A DNA stretch of 64,000 nt from Rhabditoides inermis (taxonomy: Eukaryota > Nematoda > Chromadorea > Rhabditida > Rhabditidae): positions 628,001 through 692,000 of the forward strand of contig CAWZYM010000369.1 of the NCBI GenBank assembly GCA_963966185.1, given 5' to 3'. The notes below the pieces were generated by a model. The model had not been told where the DNA came from. It did not search any database and worked only from the letters and a program-made list of their open reading frames with translations. Position numbers and translations under genes: made by a program. Numbering within the stretch: position 1 is the first letter of the stretch; each line of letters starts with the position of its first letter. Below, one piece after another: positions 32,124-42,542 of this stretch.

Positions 32124-35100
32124 GGAGAGAGAGAGAGGAGGGAGGGAGGGAGAGAGAGAGAGGAGAGAGAGGAGAGAGAGAGAATAAGGAACCATTTGCA
32201 AAGTAGGAAATAATAGGTTTCTGTTTCGCTTGGTGATGTGATATTTTTGAATGTCATTCAATTTCAGCCTTCTCTTTCTTCGGGAAAAGTTTTTTAAGGA
32301 GAAAATATACGGCTTGAACGGAACTGAACACTTGGCGGATGTGACGAGTGAGAATGAGCATGCTTTCAGCTCGTTGCCGATTCCCCCTCGCCGCGTGGCA
32401 GAATGGCGGCGGCTCTACACCAGGGAGGCCATGGAGCGGGTGCTCAAGCGGGTGCACACCATCGCCTTCCGACAGACGGTGGTGGGTGCGAGTGCTTGAT
32501 TGATCAATTGACTTTAATAATAAAACAATTGTAAGAGTAGGATTGTGTTGAGGTTAGATTAGAGCCGGTGGCGTGGCATCCGGTGTATGCAGCAGAGGGA
32601 AAGCTATTTTTGCTGGACCCGGGTTTCGTGACAAATTAGCATGTTCTCTTTCGGAAAATGAATCAAATCTTGAATAGTGAAGAAGAAGTTCTGCCCGTTT
32701 TCAGGTGACGCCTGGCGGTGTCTCAGTGACGGCGTGTCCGAATAGCTATGCGATCGGAGCCAGCAGCTGGCTCATTGCCACCGAGTACGAGAAGGTGGGG
32801 GGTTATTGGATTATTGATCGGCTCGTTGTCTGTAGAAGAGATGCAGTATGTGTGAGGGTTTGTTAGGAACTATATACTTGTTCATAGTTGCGCATTTTTC
32901 AGCAATAGTGCGCAATAATGCAACTCTTTAAGGTTTAATTACCCAAGTTTGAGGTAATGCTTTCCCTGATGATGCCATAAAGGCGAAACGTCGGAATAAA
33001 CTGTTTCTCTCGCGGTACATCGGCTGAACATCACTTTTCAACATATGTCAACTCTTTAAGTGGATCGATTTTGCAATATTAAAAAAACAAAATCAATACA
33101 TATTCTAAAGCGTTGCATTATTGCGCAATATTGCTGAATAATGCGCGACTATAAACAGGCCTTACGAAAAGATACGGAAATGTAATTGTTGCAACAAAAA
33201 TGCACATAGCTCTTGTGTCAATTGTGAATCGTACATGTGATGAGATGTATCTGTGAGCGTCTGGTTGCCATTTCATAGTGGACCGAATGAATTATGACTG
33301 AATGAACCTAGGGCCAGCTCCATATATGCTATATCCTGTTCGCTATAGGGCATCCCCCCCGTTCATCGTACGGCAGTCATTTCGCCGAATGTTTACCAGA
33401 CAGCATTTGAGTCATCAATAGCCCGTTATCAGCCCGCGCGAGACCATTCGACCGCGCAATTCGCGCGCTTGGCGGTCTCTTTTTAGGGAAATGAGGGTCA
33501 TTTGCAAGTCTAATGAAGCAGACTTCTCCATCTTCTAAAGTTAATTACTCCTTTCAGAGTCAAGCAATCTTCACAAAATTTTGATATGTGATGTGTATCA
33601 ATAGTGCCCATCGATCTCTAGTGTTCGATTTTTGATTTTCGCCTTCGTTTTTCAGTTAGAGTCCAAAAACCTTTATTTTGAGTCGATTTCCAATGGGAAA
33701 ACTCCGAAACTTAATTACTCTCTTCAAACTTATCGCACAGCGCCCAGTTTTCTGGAGGAGATGCCCAGATAGAATGCTCAGAGATCTCTAGTGCTCGATT
33801 TTTCGATTTCAGTCATTTTTACCATGTTTGTGCACAAAAACACACAATCGGGGCAAATTTGCATAAAATTCTCGTCTGTCTGGCGAGCCAGCGAAATTGC
33901 CGTACGATGAAAGGGGGGAATGGCCTATATGTTCATATATTCACATATGCCATGTCACGGCAGATAAATAATATTATTTTTACTTTCACCGCTGGACCTC
34001 CTAGCGACTTGTATTCGGAGAACAGGCATTGTAATTTTAAGACGCATTTCGCTCCTACCAACACAATTTTCAAAATACTTTTGTGCTTTATTTTCCTATA
34101 CAGTTTATGCAACGTAATTATTATGACTTGCTTTGCAGGTGGCGTACATCTCTCCGTGTGGCTCGCGCGCGACTCACGCCATGGCCAGCGAGTTCGACAA
34201 GTTGAGGGGTGGGTGAGAGGGAGAGAGAGGGAGGGAGGGAGGGAGAGAGAGAGAGGGAGGAAGGGAGAGAGAGAGAGAGAGGGGAGAGAGAGGGGGGGGG
34301 GGGAGGGAGAGAGAGAGAGTGTGTGTTGTACTGGATCTGATTGATCTGATTGCAAAAAGGCTAAGGTGGACTCATCTATTTGAAAGTCGTGTAGTGTGTT
34401 GCAATTGCAAGGAGTCTGTCTGCTACAGTGCGCGGAAGGAAGCCTCCTATTGATGTCTCTCCATTTCCCATTGTCTCTCGCAATAAAGTAGTCCGCGCGG
34501 CCACTGTACAATGTATTGTCGATTGTGATTGTCGATTGTTGAGAAGTTTAGACATAAAGACAGGCAGAAACATAGTGTTCCCAATATTCGTTCTCGATTT
34601 CAGGCGCCGACTGTCTCCTGCTCACCGGTCTGAACAGGACGCCCGAGCTGGCCATGGAGGTAGGGAGGGAGGGAGGGAGAGAGAGAGAGGAAGAGAAAAG
34701 AGAGAGAGAGACGCCCCCCCTCTGTTGCAGCAACAAGTACTCGCCTGTATGAGTGTGAACTTGCGTGAAGAAGAGAGAGAGAGAAAACTAAGAAGAGAGG
34801 GAGGAACGAAAAGAGAGAGGGAGAAAGATGGGAAGGTCCTCTCTCGTTTGCAGCAACAGGTCCTCGGCTGTGTGAACTGTGTGGTGGATACTGTGAAGCG
34901 AGGCGGCAACGCCATCCTGCCTGTCCTCCCCGCGGGTACCATGTACGACATGATAGAGGTGCTCGTCAGGGCCATGGACCAGGTGGGATTGATGTGTTTT
35001 GTGTTTTGATCGGTTTTATATGTGTGTTGCAAATATGTAAGGGCTATGGACCAGGTGGGTGAGGTGTATTTGGTTTTTTTAGTTTTTTTTGGCTGGTTCG

Positions 35101-36995
35101 AGGATAAGTTGGTGTGCGTTTGTGTGGGTTGTTGTTTATGATTTGGATGAAACATGGAAGTGTTCTTCTTTTCTTTTCTTTTCATATTCTTCTTTTTTCC
35201 CCGCGGCGTGCGGTCGGGTCCTCATTTTGCCCCGCCGCCGTCGAATGTTCGGTCATCGACAAGAATCCTTCCCGAGAAACCAGTGAGGCGGCGGGAAGTA
35301 TCCTCATGTGGAAGCAGCTATGGCGCGAGGAGATACTAATTGGCATGGAAGCAAAGGAAACACGGAGCTCTACACGTCAAGAATGGTACTCTAATGGTCC
35401 AGGAATGATTATCGATCAAGTATCGTCTTCCCGCCACTAACCTCGTCAGCCTACCTGTCTTTCCCCGGCGTTAGCCTATGTATCTAGCATCTTAGGCACT
35501 ACTGTATGCTTCATATCATCATGATTGTGTTGTCATATTCAGATATAACGATTCCGGATAAACGATTGATTGATTGATTGATTGATGGAAGTGATGGAAC
35601 TGGTGTGTTCAATGAAACAAGGCTTGACTCTTTTTTGACAAGACTTGCGTTACTAACATTACTAACAACGAATCAATGGGATTGTCTAAAGTCTAAAGGT
35701 TCTCATCGATGCTAGTTTCGATGAAAGTTTGTCTCCGATGAAATATCTAAAATTTAAAATTAAATCAAATCCAATGAATATAAATTGATTTCCTCTTTGC
35801 AGACGAACGTCTCTCTGGATGTGCTCATCTACGTGGTGTCGCCGGTAGCCGAGAGGTCATTTGCATATGCGGGTGGGTGGAGAGGGGAGGGGGGAGAGGG
35901 AGGGAAAGGGAGAGAGGGAGAGAGAGGGAGAGGGGGGGAGAGAGAGAGGGGGGGAGAGTGATTGGGAGGGGGAGAGAGAGGGGGAGGGGGAGATTGGTAG
36001 GGGGGAGAGAGGATCGAGAGAGGGAGGGGAGAGAGAGAGTGATTGGGAGGGGGAGAGAGGGGAGGAAGATAGAGAGAGAGGGGGTGGGGGAGGGAGTGAG
36101 CGGAATCGTTGTTGAGGGAAGGATACAAACGTACATTGTGAAAGGAAGCGCAAGTGTATGACTAGCAGACATTTGAAACGAATTATTTTCTGATGTCGGA
36201 TAGTAAATTGTTTTATTCGGAAGTCGATAGTGTGTTGTTGATGGTTAAACATGAGTATGCGAGTGTTTGAATATGGGAGGCATTGCAAGAAGCATTGCTG
36301 AATTATATTCCTGATACTGTTGCAGCGTATTTCGAGTGTTATGTAAGATGTTAGATGGGTAGGGGGGGAGAGGGAGAGAGAGTGAGAGAGAGAGAGAGAG
36401 GGAGGGAGAGAGGGAGGGGAGAGAGGGAGGGGAGAGAGAGAGAGAGAGCGAGGGAGAGAGAGAGAGTGAGAGGAGAAGAGAGAGAGGGAGGGAGGGAGAG
36501 AGAGGGGGGGGGAGATGGAGAGAGAGTGGATATGTTGATTGATGATGGTTGTTGGTTGATTGCAGACGTGTCTGCCGAGTGGCTATCGGAGACTCGCCAG
36601 GCCTCAGTCTACGTACCCGAGGAGCCATTCCAGCATAGAAATGTGAGTATTTATTTTTATTTTAAATATTTTTTATTCATATGCATTTTTCATAAATCAT
36701 TGGATGATCGGAATAGTTGATTATTTTGAAACACACAGAGGGTTCTGTTTTTAATATAGTTACTTCTCTATCCATTTCCACTTTGTATCCGCGCCCTCTC
36801 CAACGCTAGTTTGTACATATGCATATTTGTGGTGAAAACACGGATCAAGGAGCAAAAAAGATAACAATTGGATGATTTTTGAACGCAACTTGAATTATCT
36901 CTTAAAAGTACTCGCGTAAAGATAGTCAGTTTGTCTTGACCCAATTCAACAAAAGCGCATGCATAAAACGTTTACAAATACTAACACAAACCTGC

Positions 36996-37036
<41 letters not shown>

Positions 37037-37054
37037 TCTCTTTCTCTCTCTCTC

Positions 37055-37096
<42 letters not shown>

Positions 37097-39010
37097 CCTC
37101 TCTCTCTAATATTGATTACATTTCATCGATTTCATCGATTCATCGAACAGTCCGATATGCGCAGGTTTGTGTTAGTATTTGTAAACGTTTTATGCATGCG
37201 CTTTTGTTGAATTGGGTCAAGACAAACTGACTATCTTTACGCGAGTACTTTTAAGAGATAATATATGTGCTTTTGTAAAATTTCATAGAAATTTCTTTTC
37301 TACCTGATTGCCAAGCTCCGTCGTTCATTCGTATGCGCAGAACTATGTATGATGAATGACACAATTTAATGATGGTAGCAAGTCATTGAATATACTACAT
37401 TCTACAGGTCGTGTTTGTTGCGTATGTACAACAATGTTTCTCATGGTATTAAAATAAACGCTTTGAAAGAAATTTTACTCTTTATTTTGGATCGCTGAGG
37501 CGTAAGTGCATGTCTACTACCGTCTGCGCGCTCTCTCAATATCGCGCACTCTCTCGCTCTCTCTCGCGCCCCGCCCACCGGGAGAGAGCTAGCAGCCAGC
37601 GTTGACTGGAAACGGTCCACACACACACACCCACACGCTGGCCTCTCGCCTCATGGGTGCGCGCGATCGCGCATAACTTCTTTCACAGAAAAGATACAAA
37701 TATGGCGTCAACCAGTGATCTGGCCTACGGAACCGTGCGAATCTAACTAACATGAATTGGATGAGTTCACGTTGCTGCTAACATGACCTTTGGATATCGC
37801 TTCTTAAAAATTCTAGCGCGAGCCTTATCCTAAGCCAAAAGAGAGGGCGCTGCGCGCCCTCTCTAATTTGTAGTCATGGCGTGACTGTTGTGCTGAGTCC
37901 ATTTTTGTGATGCCACATATTTCGAACTGATATGCTTCGTTTGTTCATACATAGAGACATGTGAGAAGTGACTCAAACTTCCGTACGTAGTACGTAGGAA
38001 AAAATCCCGATCGGAGTTGTGAACCGCTATCATTATTATATCACGACCCAAATTCTAGACCTACCTATCTCACCACACAGGTAACACATAATTCTGTAAC
38101 TATGCATGAATTTATGTTATTTTATTACTAAAAGGTTGGTACTATCAAACGTACGAAAATTAAATATTAGAATAGAGAGAAGTAGCTGACAAAGTTGCTT
38201 GAGATTCTTTGAGTCCAGAGTGAGTCACTTTGAGAAGCTATATTTTTATTTGGTCCCTCACATTTCTTTTTTACTGCTTTGAAAGAGCGTAAATTACATC
38301 ATTTGGGAAAAATATCAAACGTACGAAAATTAAATTTTAAACCGGTGCACCATCCATGTCTTCATGATTTTTTTGAATTTAATACGCTCTCCGCTTGTTA
38401 CCGGTCCATAACTCCGCTCGGGTCTTTTCCATTTCGTACGTATGGTCAAAAACATTATTTCGTAACTTCGAGATCATTTAATCTTCCGTACGTAAGTCAT
38501 CATCCGGAAATTAACTTCTCAAAGCGCCGGGATGTATGCGTTTGTTTATGGAATCGTGTAGGATAGTGTTGTTATAATGCGTTATTGCCACTTATTTAGA
38601 CTCTATACAATATGTTTATTATGATCTTGTCATCGACACTGAGGTTTGTGCAATGTGCGAGTGCGCCTCTGGGCAGGTTTCTGCATGAGAGGTTCGGATA
38701 TTTACAATCGGATCACTTTTTTCAGCTGCGCGCATCGGGTCGGCTGCGCGTCTACCCTGCGGTTAGCGGCGCGTTCAGCAGAGAGTGCAGACAGCCATGT
38801 GTGGTGAGTGGAGGGAGGGAGAGAGAGGGGGAGAGAGAGAGGGGGGGGATAGAGAGAGGAGAGAGGGGAGAGAGAGGGGGGGAAAGAGAGAGGAGAGAGG
38901 GGAGAGAGAGAGAGGGAGAAAAAGAAGGGGAGAGAGAGGAGAGGGAGAGAGAGAGGGAGAGAGAGAGGAAGAGAGAGAGGAAGAGAGAGAGGAGAGAGGG
39001 GAGAGAGAGG

Positions 39011-39049
<39 letters not shown>

Positions 39050-39912
39050 CCCCCTCTGCAGGTCCTCTGTGGCCACCCGTGTCTCCGCCTCGGCGATGCC
39101 GCTCAGCTGATCGACGCGTGGGGCGGCGACAGCAAGAACGCCGTCATATGCACCGGTGAGTGGGGGCGGGGCTTGAGGGGGCGGGGCTTGAATGGACGGA
39201 GTAGAGTGGGTTGGGCAATCATCGCTATGTCTTGATGTATATTTGTGATTTGTGAACATCAATTTTCGTTGTTAGTTTCGTTCGGTGAACATTGTGTTTC
39301 AGTGATTTGAGGTAAGCGGGTATCGGTACAGCGAGACAATTTCTCTCTATCAGTTATAAGTTATCACATTTAGTATGTTTCATAATCAAGTGATCTATTA
39401 GCGGTGTCGTTGTGTTTTCAATTATTTTTTGGCGCAGACGCAAACTCGTGTACTTTTAGACCCTTATTGCTCATATTTGTGAAAAGTGTGTTTCAGTATC
39501 ATTCAATCCGGTCGTGTTTTCATTTATCATTGTGTTTTCAATTTTCGTTTCAATTTGTAGATAACACTGATCCACTTGCAGACTTTGCCCTGTCCCTGTA
39601 CAGTCGTACTATTATTATGTTTCCAATTTCTATTCTGCATCTTAATCTAAAAATTCATCCAGCCCACGACTTTTCGCTGTCCTAGATGTATCATTGTGTT
39701 TTCAATTTCTGCTCTGTATCTTCAAAAACCATTCATCCACTTTCAGACCCCGACTTTCCGCTGTCGGATGTGTGGGAGCCGTTCGCTCATCTCCCGATCC
39801 GCGCGCACTCATTCCCCATCGACCCGCGGCTAGACTTTAACAGGGTCAACACAACTATCATGCCCGATCTCAAGCCGAAGGTAGGGAGAAGGGGGGGGGG
39901 GAGAGAGAGAGG

Positions 39913-39943
<31 letters not shown>

Positions 39944-42058
39944 AGAGAGAGGTAGAGAGAGAGAAATGGAGTGAGAGAGGGGTAGTGAGACGGTCCATGC
40001 AGGTGTTGTTCGTTCCGGAACAGTACACTCGTCCGCCGCTCAATGGAAGGATGGACTCGGTGGTGCAGTATGTGAGTGGCGTGGATAGTTGGGGGATTAG
40101 TGCAGTGTCCAAACACTTCAAAGATCGTTTTACAGTCCGTTTACAGCGTGTACAACTCACGAAAACGGTTTTATAAAGCGTGGGAAATTTATGAGTTTTG
40201 AATGAAAAACGAAAACTCTGAATTATTGAAAACAGTTTCATTGACATTTGACGAAGTTGTGAAACGGATATTTTGTTTGATCCGTATCATTTGTGAACAG
40301 AGATTTATTAAGAATTTGATACACAATGTATTGACATTCAAGCAGACGATTGTTAAACTTCTAGTTGTGAGCGCTTTCGGCAATTGTTTGCGATACGATG
40401 TGTAGTCGAATAGTAATTTACTCGAAACCGAAATTTTACTTATCTCGCTTCATTTTTTTTTATTCAATCCTCGAATATTTGACTACAATTGTACATGTTT
40501 TATTGCAGAACCCGCACACGGCGCTGCGCTATGAGGAGACGATCAACGTGGCGAGCAAGCTGAAGAGGAAGCGGTGCCAGTTCCATCCAGAGGTGGGGGG
40601 GGGGGGAGGGAGAGAGAGAGAGGGGGAGAGAGAGGGCGGGAGGGGGAGAGGGGAGAGAGAGCGACATAGGGAGGGAGAGGAGGGATGAGAGAGAGGGAGG
40701 GAGAGAGGGAGAGAGATCTGGTCGACTGCCTGCCTACTGTGTCTCTGCAGGTGATGCGTCGTCTTGTGTTGAAGGGCTGTGCGGGCAACGCCGACTTTGG
40801 CTTCGCGACTGTCAAGGGCACGCTCTGCGCCTACGACAATGCCTTCCAAGTCCAGGTGAAGAGACAGACGTTTTTTTTCTTTGGGGGAGGTAGAAATAGA
40901 TCGAAGATTGTTGTTTTTGAGTATTTGTTGTATTATGAAGAAGACGTGAAACGTATCATAATGAAATGTCGGTTCGAAGGGAGAGACTGTATACGGGAGA
41001 AGAGTGGAATCAGTTGTGTAAAAAAAGTTGTGTCTGTATGTAGTTTTTTGTAGTGTTTGGATATGATATCACTGAAACGTCCTAGATATGGACTAAGAGG
41101 CGCTAACTAACGTTGGCATCATTTGTTCACTTACATGATTGAATCTTATGCAGAATATTTTTTATCATACACGCAATAGGTAGGCATTAGAGATGTCAAT
41201 TTTTAAAACTTTAGTTAATGAATATGTAACATGTATTCATTCTCGCACACGCACTGGAAAGTGATAACTCACAAAGTGTTCTTGCTGTTTTGCATAATCG
41301 AAGCTATTTCGATTTCGATTAATGTTAAATCTTAATTTTGGTTTTGTCAAATCTGTTTTGATTTTACAGAACAAGAAGCTGAGGTCGTCGACGGCGGCGG
41401 TGCGGCCGCGATATACGGGAAGACTGACGGTCGATGCGGTGCAGAAGGCACTGACAAAGGTGGGGAGGGAGAAAGAGGGGGAGAGAGAGAGGGAGAGAGA
41501 GAGAGAGAGGAGAGGAGAATTAGCAGGTATAGTTTTGACTTTACGTGAGAGATATTTGAAATTTTTGTGACTTTTATGTTTCTGTCTGTAATGATCTGTT
41601 GGTTTTACACATTGTGCTAATGGATCCTCCTGACAGTGACGAATAAAAATTATGAAATCTGAAATGAGTCAGAGTTTTTTATATGATTTTCTTTACTGTG
41701 TAAATGATCACGGGTTTTTTTTTCAGAAGAACCTCGTCTCGCGCGTGACCAAGGGTGCGGCGGCCGGAGAGCATGTTGTGAGGGTGGTGAGTGAAGAGGG
41801 GGGAGAGAGAGAGAGGAGAGAGAGGGGGAAGGAGGGAGATAGAGGGAGAGAGAGAGGCAGAGGGAGAGAGAGAGGGAGAGAGAGATGGGAAAGAGAGGGG
41901 GAGGGAGGGAGAGAGGGAGAGAGAGAGAACCCTTGCAGGACTCGCTCTCTGCCTCGATCACTCTGAAGCAGGACGGCGCTCGCTCGAACATCCAGGCCCC
42001 GCGCGCGCATCGCGCACTACTAGCGGAGGTGGTCGGCAGTGTGCTCGCCAGTCTGTGA
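23978..42058 (+). CDS. INTS9: Integrator complex subunit 9 (INTS9), 653 aa
   Basis: Twenty-three exons: 23978-23986, 24358-24413, 25023-25094, 26292-26409, 26930-27011, 27102-27192, 31887-31982, 32370-32481, 32705-32794, 34139-34208, 34604-34659, 34854-34982, 35803-35872, 36566-36642, 38726-38803, 39062-39155, 39747-39880, 40003-40071, 40509-40592, 40751-40855, 41370-41459, 41727-41786, 41939-42058. All phases agree, and the length is close to the human protein (658). Recognisable stretches: MQLTYLSWL and CVMLDCPLD at the N terminus, VIVVSNWHSLLALPFYI, YATEPVLHFGR, LLMEELLEYV, LLLTGLNRTPELA, YVVSPVAERS, VLCGHPCLRLGD and VLFVPEQYTRPP. It is a metallo-beta-lactamase/beta-CASP fold protein. The family lacks the zinc-binding HxHxDH; here the place reads NWHSLLAL. 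INTS9 pairs with the nuclease INTS11 in snRNA and mRNA 3'-end processing, and the C terminus (from ~41370) is the dimerisation region. The nine-base first exon is inferred from phase and the family start. Confidence 0.92.
24709..24729 (+). repeat. Intronic echo of INTS9 exon 3 acceptor
   Basis: GCCGTGTTTGCAGTTGCGTGA copies the true junction GCCGTTTCAG/TTGCGTGA at 25013-25030, about 300 bp upstream of it. Confidence 0.7.
25105..25390. repeat. Degenerate interspersed repeat (GGTCAGT...TTCAAAA family)
   Basis: Contains CTCAAGTAGCGGTCAGTCTT and GTGTGGTCAGTGTCTTCAAA, plus short GATATGCC and CGAACTACTT echoes. Related copies occur at 4752, 4933, 29645-29690 (reverse) and ~50435-50455 (reverse). 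Confidence 0.55.
26415..26448. repeat. (CT)n microsatellite
   Basis: Perfect CT run just after an INTS9 donor; an exception to the usual GA polarity in this gene. Confidence 0.95.
27940..28480 (-). pseudogene. Two decayed tandem copies of the terminal exon of the 28.7-kb tiny gene
   Basis: CGGCGGTGGTGTATCGGATG, antisense to the coding exon at 28.72 kb, recurs as CGGCGGTGGTGTGTCGAATG (~28320) and ACGGTGGTGTGTCAGACGCG (~27998). The two outer units also share about 150 bp of flank (for example GATGTATGTTTCG and GTGGCGGCGATGTTG versus GTGGCGGTGTTG). On the minus strand they still read IRHTTAE and xHTTVK against IRYTTAE of the gene, then diverge. They look like tandem duplicates of the gene 3' end. 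Confidence 0.6.
28692..29003 (-). CDS. Tiny basic helical protein, 60 aa, unknown, nested in INTS9 intron 6
   Basis: Exons 28996-29003 (ATGCATCG), 28872-28955 and 28692-28782; GT-AG and phases agree. The product begins MHRRSSSSSATLVRLLAARQ, continues with an Arg/Glu/Leu-rich amphipathic helix (SSRRILRRINARIRYTTAEL) and ends MTESK. No membrane segment. The start is fixed by the promoter: TATAAAA (reverse of 29044-29050) lies 47 bases ahead, with GCCATCGGCA further up. No family recognised; a coiled-coil or nucleic-acid/tubulin-binding peptide is possible, but that is a guess. The long GA run at 28800-28862 (CT on the sense strand) fills intron 2. Confidence 0.6.
28800..28862. repeat. (GA)n tract
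   Basis: Fills intron 2 of the minus-strand tiny gene, where it is CT on the sense strand. Confidence 0.9.
29043..29130 (-). promoter_or_regulatory. Tiny-gene promoter module with true TATAAAA
   Basis: On the minus strand: GCGCACCTGGGTCGTAAAC (about 29134-29116), CCAGACTCCC, GCCATCGGCA (29080-29071), CATATAAAAGC (29052-29042), ATG at 29003. Same order as at 7.3-7.45 kb. Confidence 0.65.
29433..30167 (-). CDS. Small coiled-coil-like protein, 98 aa, unknown, nested in INTS9 intron 6
   Basis: Exons 30124-30167, 29732-29819, 29433-29597, GT-AG with matching phases; stop TAG. It starts MHNLDTLRRSIDEL. The middle is mixed polar (SHLTASTDHDALVIHRLRAQ). The last exon is a long charged helix (FICRLEEEFKEKADRTLARM) ending in an acidic/lysine tail (EKETKDNKDE). 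The heptad-like spacing of Leu/Ile suggests a coiled coil. It does not match a family I can name; superficially it recalls small subunits of larger assemblies. It faces away from INTS9 transcription and has its own GCCACCGGC/CTACAAGAG promoter. Confidence 0.65.
30217..30265 (-). promoter_or_regulatory. Tiny-gene core promoter (GCCACCGGCGGGGGCG class)
   Basis: Minus strand CTGCCACCGGCGGGGGCG (30264-30247), then CATCTGACTACAAGAGACAG. Near-identical in layout to the 5.45-kb promoter (CATCTGCCTACAAAACAGAC). Confidence 0.65.
30985..31055 (-). other. tRNA-like / SINE-like fragment
   Basis: On the minus strand GCGAGTTCGAACCTCG has a Pol III B-box (GTTCGAACC) preceded by sequence that could be a tRNA anticodon arm (GTCTGATACTGC). 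No clear A-box or full cloverleaf. Confidence 0.3.
31223..31549 (-). CDS. Small coiled-coil-like protein, 91 codons, with in-frame TAG at codon 6
   Basis: Exons 31386-31549 and 31223-31334, GT-AG, phases agree, stop TGA. After the sixth codon the frame is open: GDKAAASINEICDRLSTLLQ, then ERIVVKQSLEKHRH, FKTFDEKAY, and after the junction AVHSEAAAQEARALADVDVQ to the end FYDY. It is predicted almost entirely helical. The ATG that fits the promoter spacing (about 40 bases after CTACAAAAG) is followed at codon 6 by TAG (31532-31534). Either this allele is null, the base is wrong, translation starts elsewhere, or the stop is read through. The region after it is well kept, which argues for a recently functional gene. 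Family unknown. Confidence 0.55.
31580..31700 (-). promoter_or_regulatory. Tiny-gene promoter module
   Basis: Minus strand: CCCCTTTTACAACCC, AGGATCGTGAATCC (diverged TCGTAAAC block), CAACAGACTC, GCCACCGGCA (31617-31608), CACTACAAAAGGAG. The last two blocks are almost identical to those at 7.42-7.45 kb. Confidence 0.65.
31983..32184. repeat. (GA)n tract starting at an INTS9 splice donor
   Basis: About 200 bases of GA/GGA repeats starting directly at the donor after exon 7. Confidence 0.95.
32877..33160. mobile_element. MITE-like element with ~47-bp terminal inverted repeats (T4)
   Basis: Left arm TTGTTCATAGTTGCGCATTT... and right arm the reverse complement of CTGTTTATAGTCGCGCATTA...; both continue into CAGCAATA.TGCGCAATAATG. 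About 280 bp, no coding capacity. Target duplication not clear. Confidence 0.65.
33344..33929. mobile_element. Non-autonomous TIR DNA element (copy T2)
   Basis: Inverted termini TATAGGGCATCCCCCCCGTT... and TATAGGCCATTCCCCCCTTT... (right, reverse complement), both continuing to CATCGTACGGCA. About 586 bp, TA at the ends, no transposase. Related in its end pattern to T1 and T3. Confidence 0.7.
34731..34765 (+). repeat. Intronic echo of INTS9 exon 12 acceptor
   Basis: GTTGCAGCAACAAGTACTCG resembles the true junction TTTGCAG/CAACAGGTCCTCGG at 34854. Confidence 0.75.
35405..35590 (+). mobile_element. 3' end of a retroposon with (ATTG)n tail (copy R1)
   Basis: Ends in GATTCCGGATAAACGATTGA repeated as ATTGATTG. 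A near-identical inverse copy lies at 55651-55829, and a more diverged one at about 45252-45372. Variable starts and a fixed simple-repeat end are typical of SINE/LINE copies. Confidence 0.65.
36894..37262. repeat. Perfect 101-bp inverted repeat around a CT-rich spacer
   Basis: Left arm 36894-36994 and right arm 37162-37262 are exact reverse complements over 101 bases. The 167-bp spacer is mostly (CT)n. Located in INTS9 intron 14. No obvious target duplication. Confidence 0.9.
37850..38560. repeat. Dispersed repeat, longer copy
   Basis: Contains GTACGTA-bearing segments that are found again, inverted and shortened, at 60870-61065: GAGAAGTGACTCAAACTTCC versus the reverse of AATTTGAGTCACTTCTC, and GCGCCGGGATGTATG versus CATCCCGGCGC. 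Probable non-autonomous transposon. Confidence 0.6.
38804..39050. repeat. (GA)n tract forming almost a whole INTS9 intron
   Basis: The 258-bp intron is purine repeat from the GTGAG donor to a short ACTCCCCCTCTGCAG acceptor. Confidence 0.95.
39465..39746 (+). repeat. Tandem degenerate copies of the intron/exon 17 boundary of INTS9
   Basis: TGTGTTTTCAATTT...TTCATCCACTTTCAGACCCC at the true acceptor is preceded by two related units containing ACTTGCAGACTTTGCCCTGT (39575) and CAGCCCACGACTTTTCGCTGT (39660). Confidence 0.7.
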
Positions 42059-42542
42059 CGGGGAGCAGATGGTTCGCTACTCAGTCTGTGAGGGGGGTCC
42101 GCTACCATGTCAGTCTGTGAGGGGGGAGGTTGGGGGGTGCCGCCTTTGACTGTGTCTCTCCTCAACCGTCATGTCTTCTGATTTGCCTCTGCTAGCCTAT
42201 ACCTTTGTGGGTTGAGAAGCGGAGAAGTGTGCTCCTCCGCTAATCATATGTCACTTTTTGACTGCGATGCTTTCTTGCATGAAGTGTTTTCTTTTTCTTG
42301 CTATTGATAGATTTTCTCTTGTGGTTTTCTATTAGAATTGTGAAAGATTGTGTACATATTGATGTTTTGTTACGTTTCCAGATTTTTTTGTATCGGGTGT
42401 TTGTTGTGTTTTTGTGTTCTCGCGATAAAATATTTTCAATGTTGTTTGATGACATTCACAAACTTCAATTGGCATCCGTTTGAGACGGTGGAATATCTCA
42501 CTCGTTTGAAACGCAATGTTTATGGTTCACGAATGACTTGAG

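Noticed and set aside
32966..33000. Hammerhead-ribozyme-like core (CTGATGATGCCATAAAGGCG then AAACGTC)
   Set aside because: The CTGATGA and GAAAC boxes are present, but stem II pairs only with a bulged base and I could not form stems I and III or place a cleavage site.
34141..34344. Purine repeat arrays resembling a CRISPR-like periodic array
   Set aside because: Simple GA/GGA slippage repeats with no conserved repeat-spacer pattern; the genome is eukaryotic.
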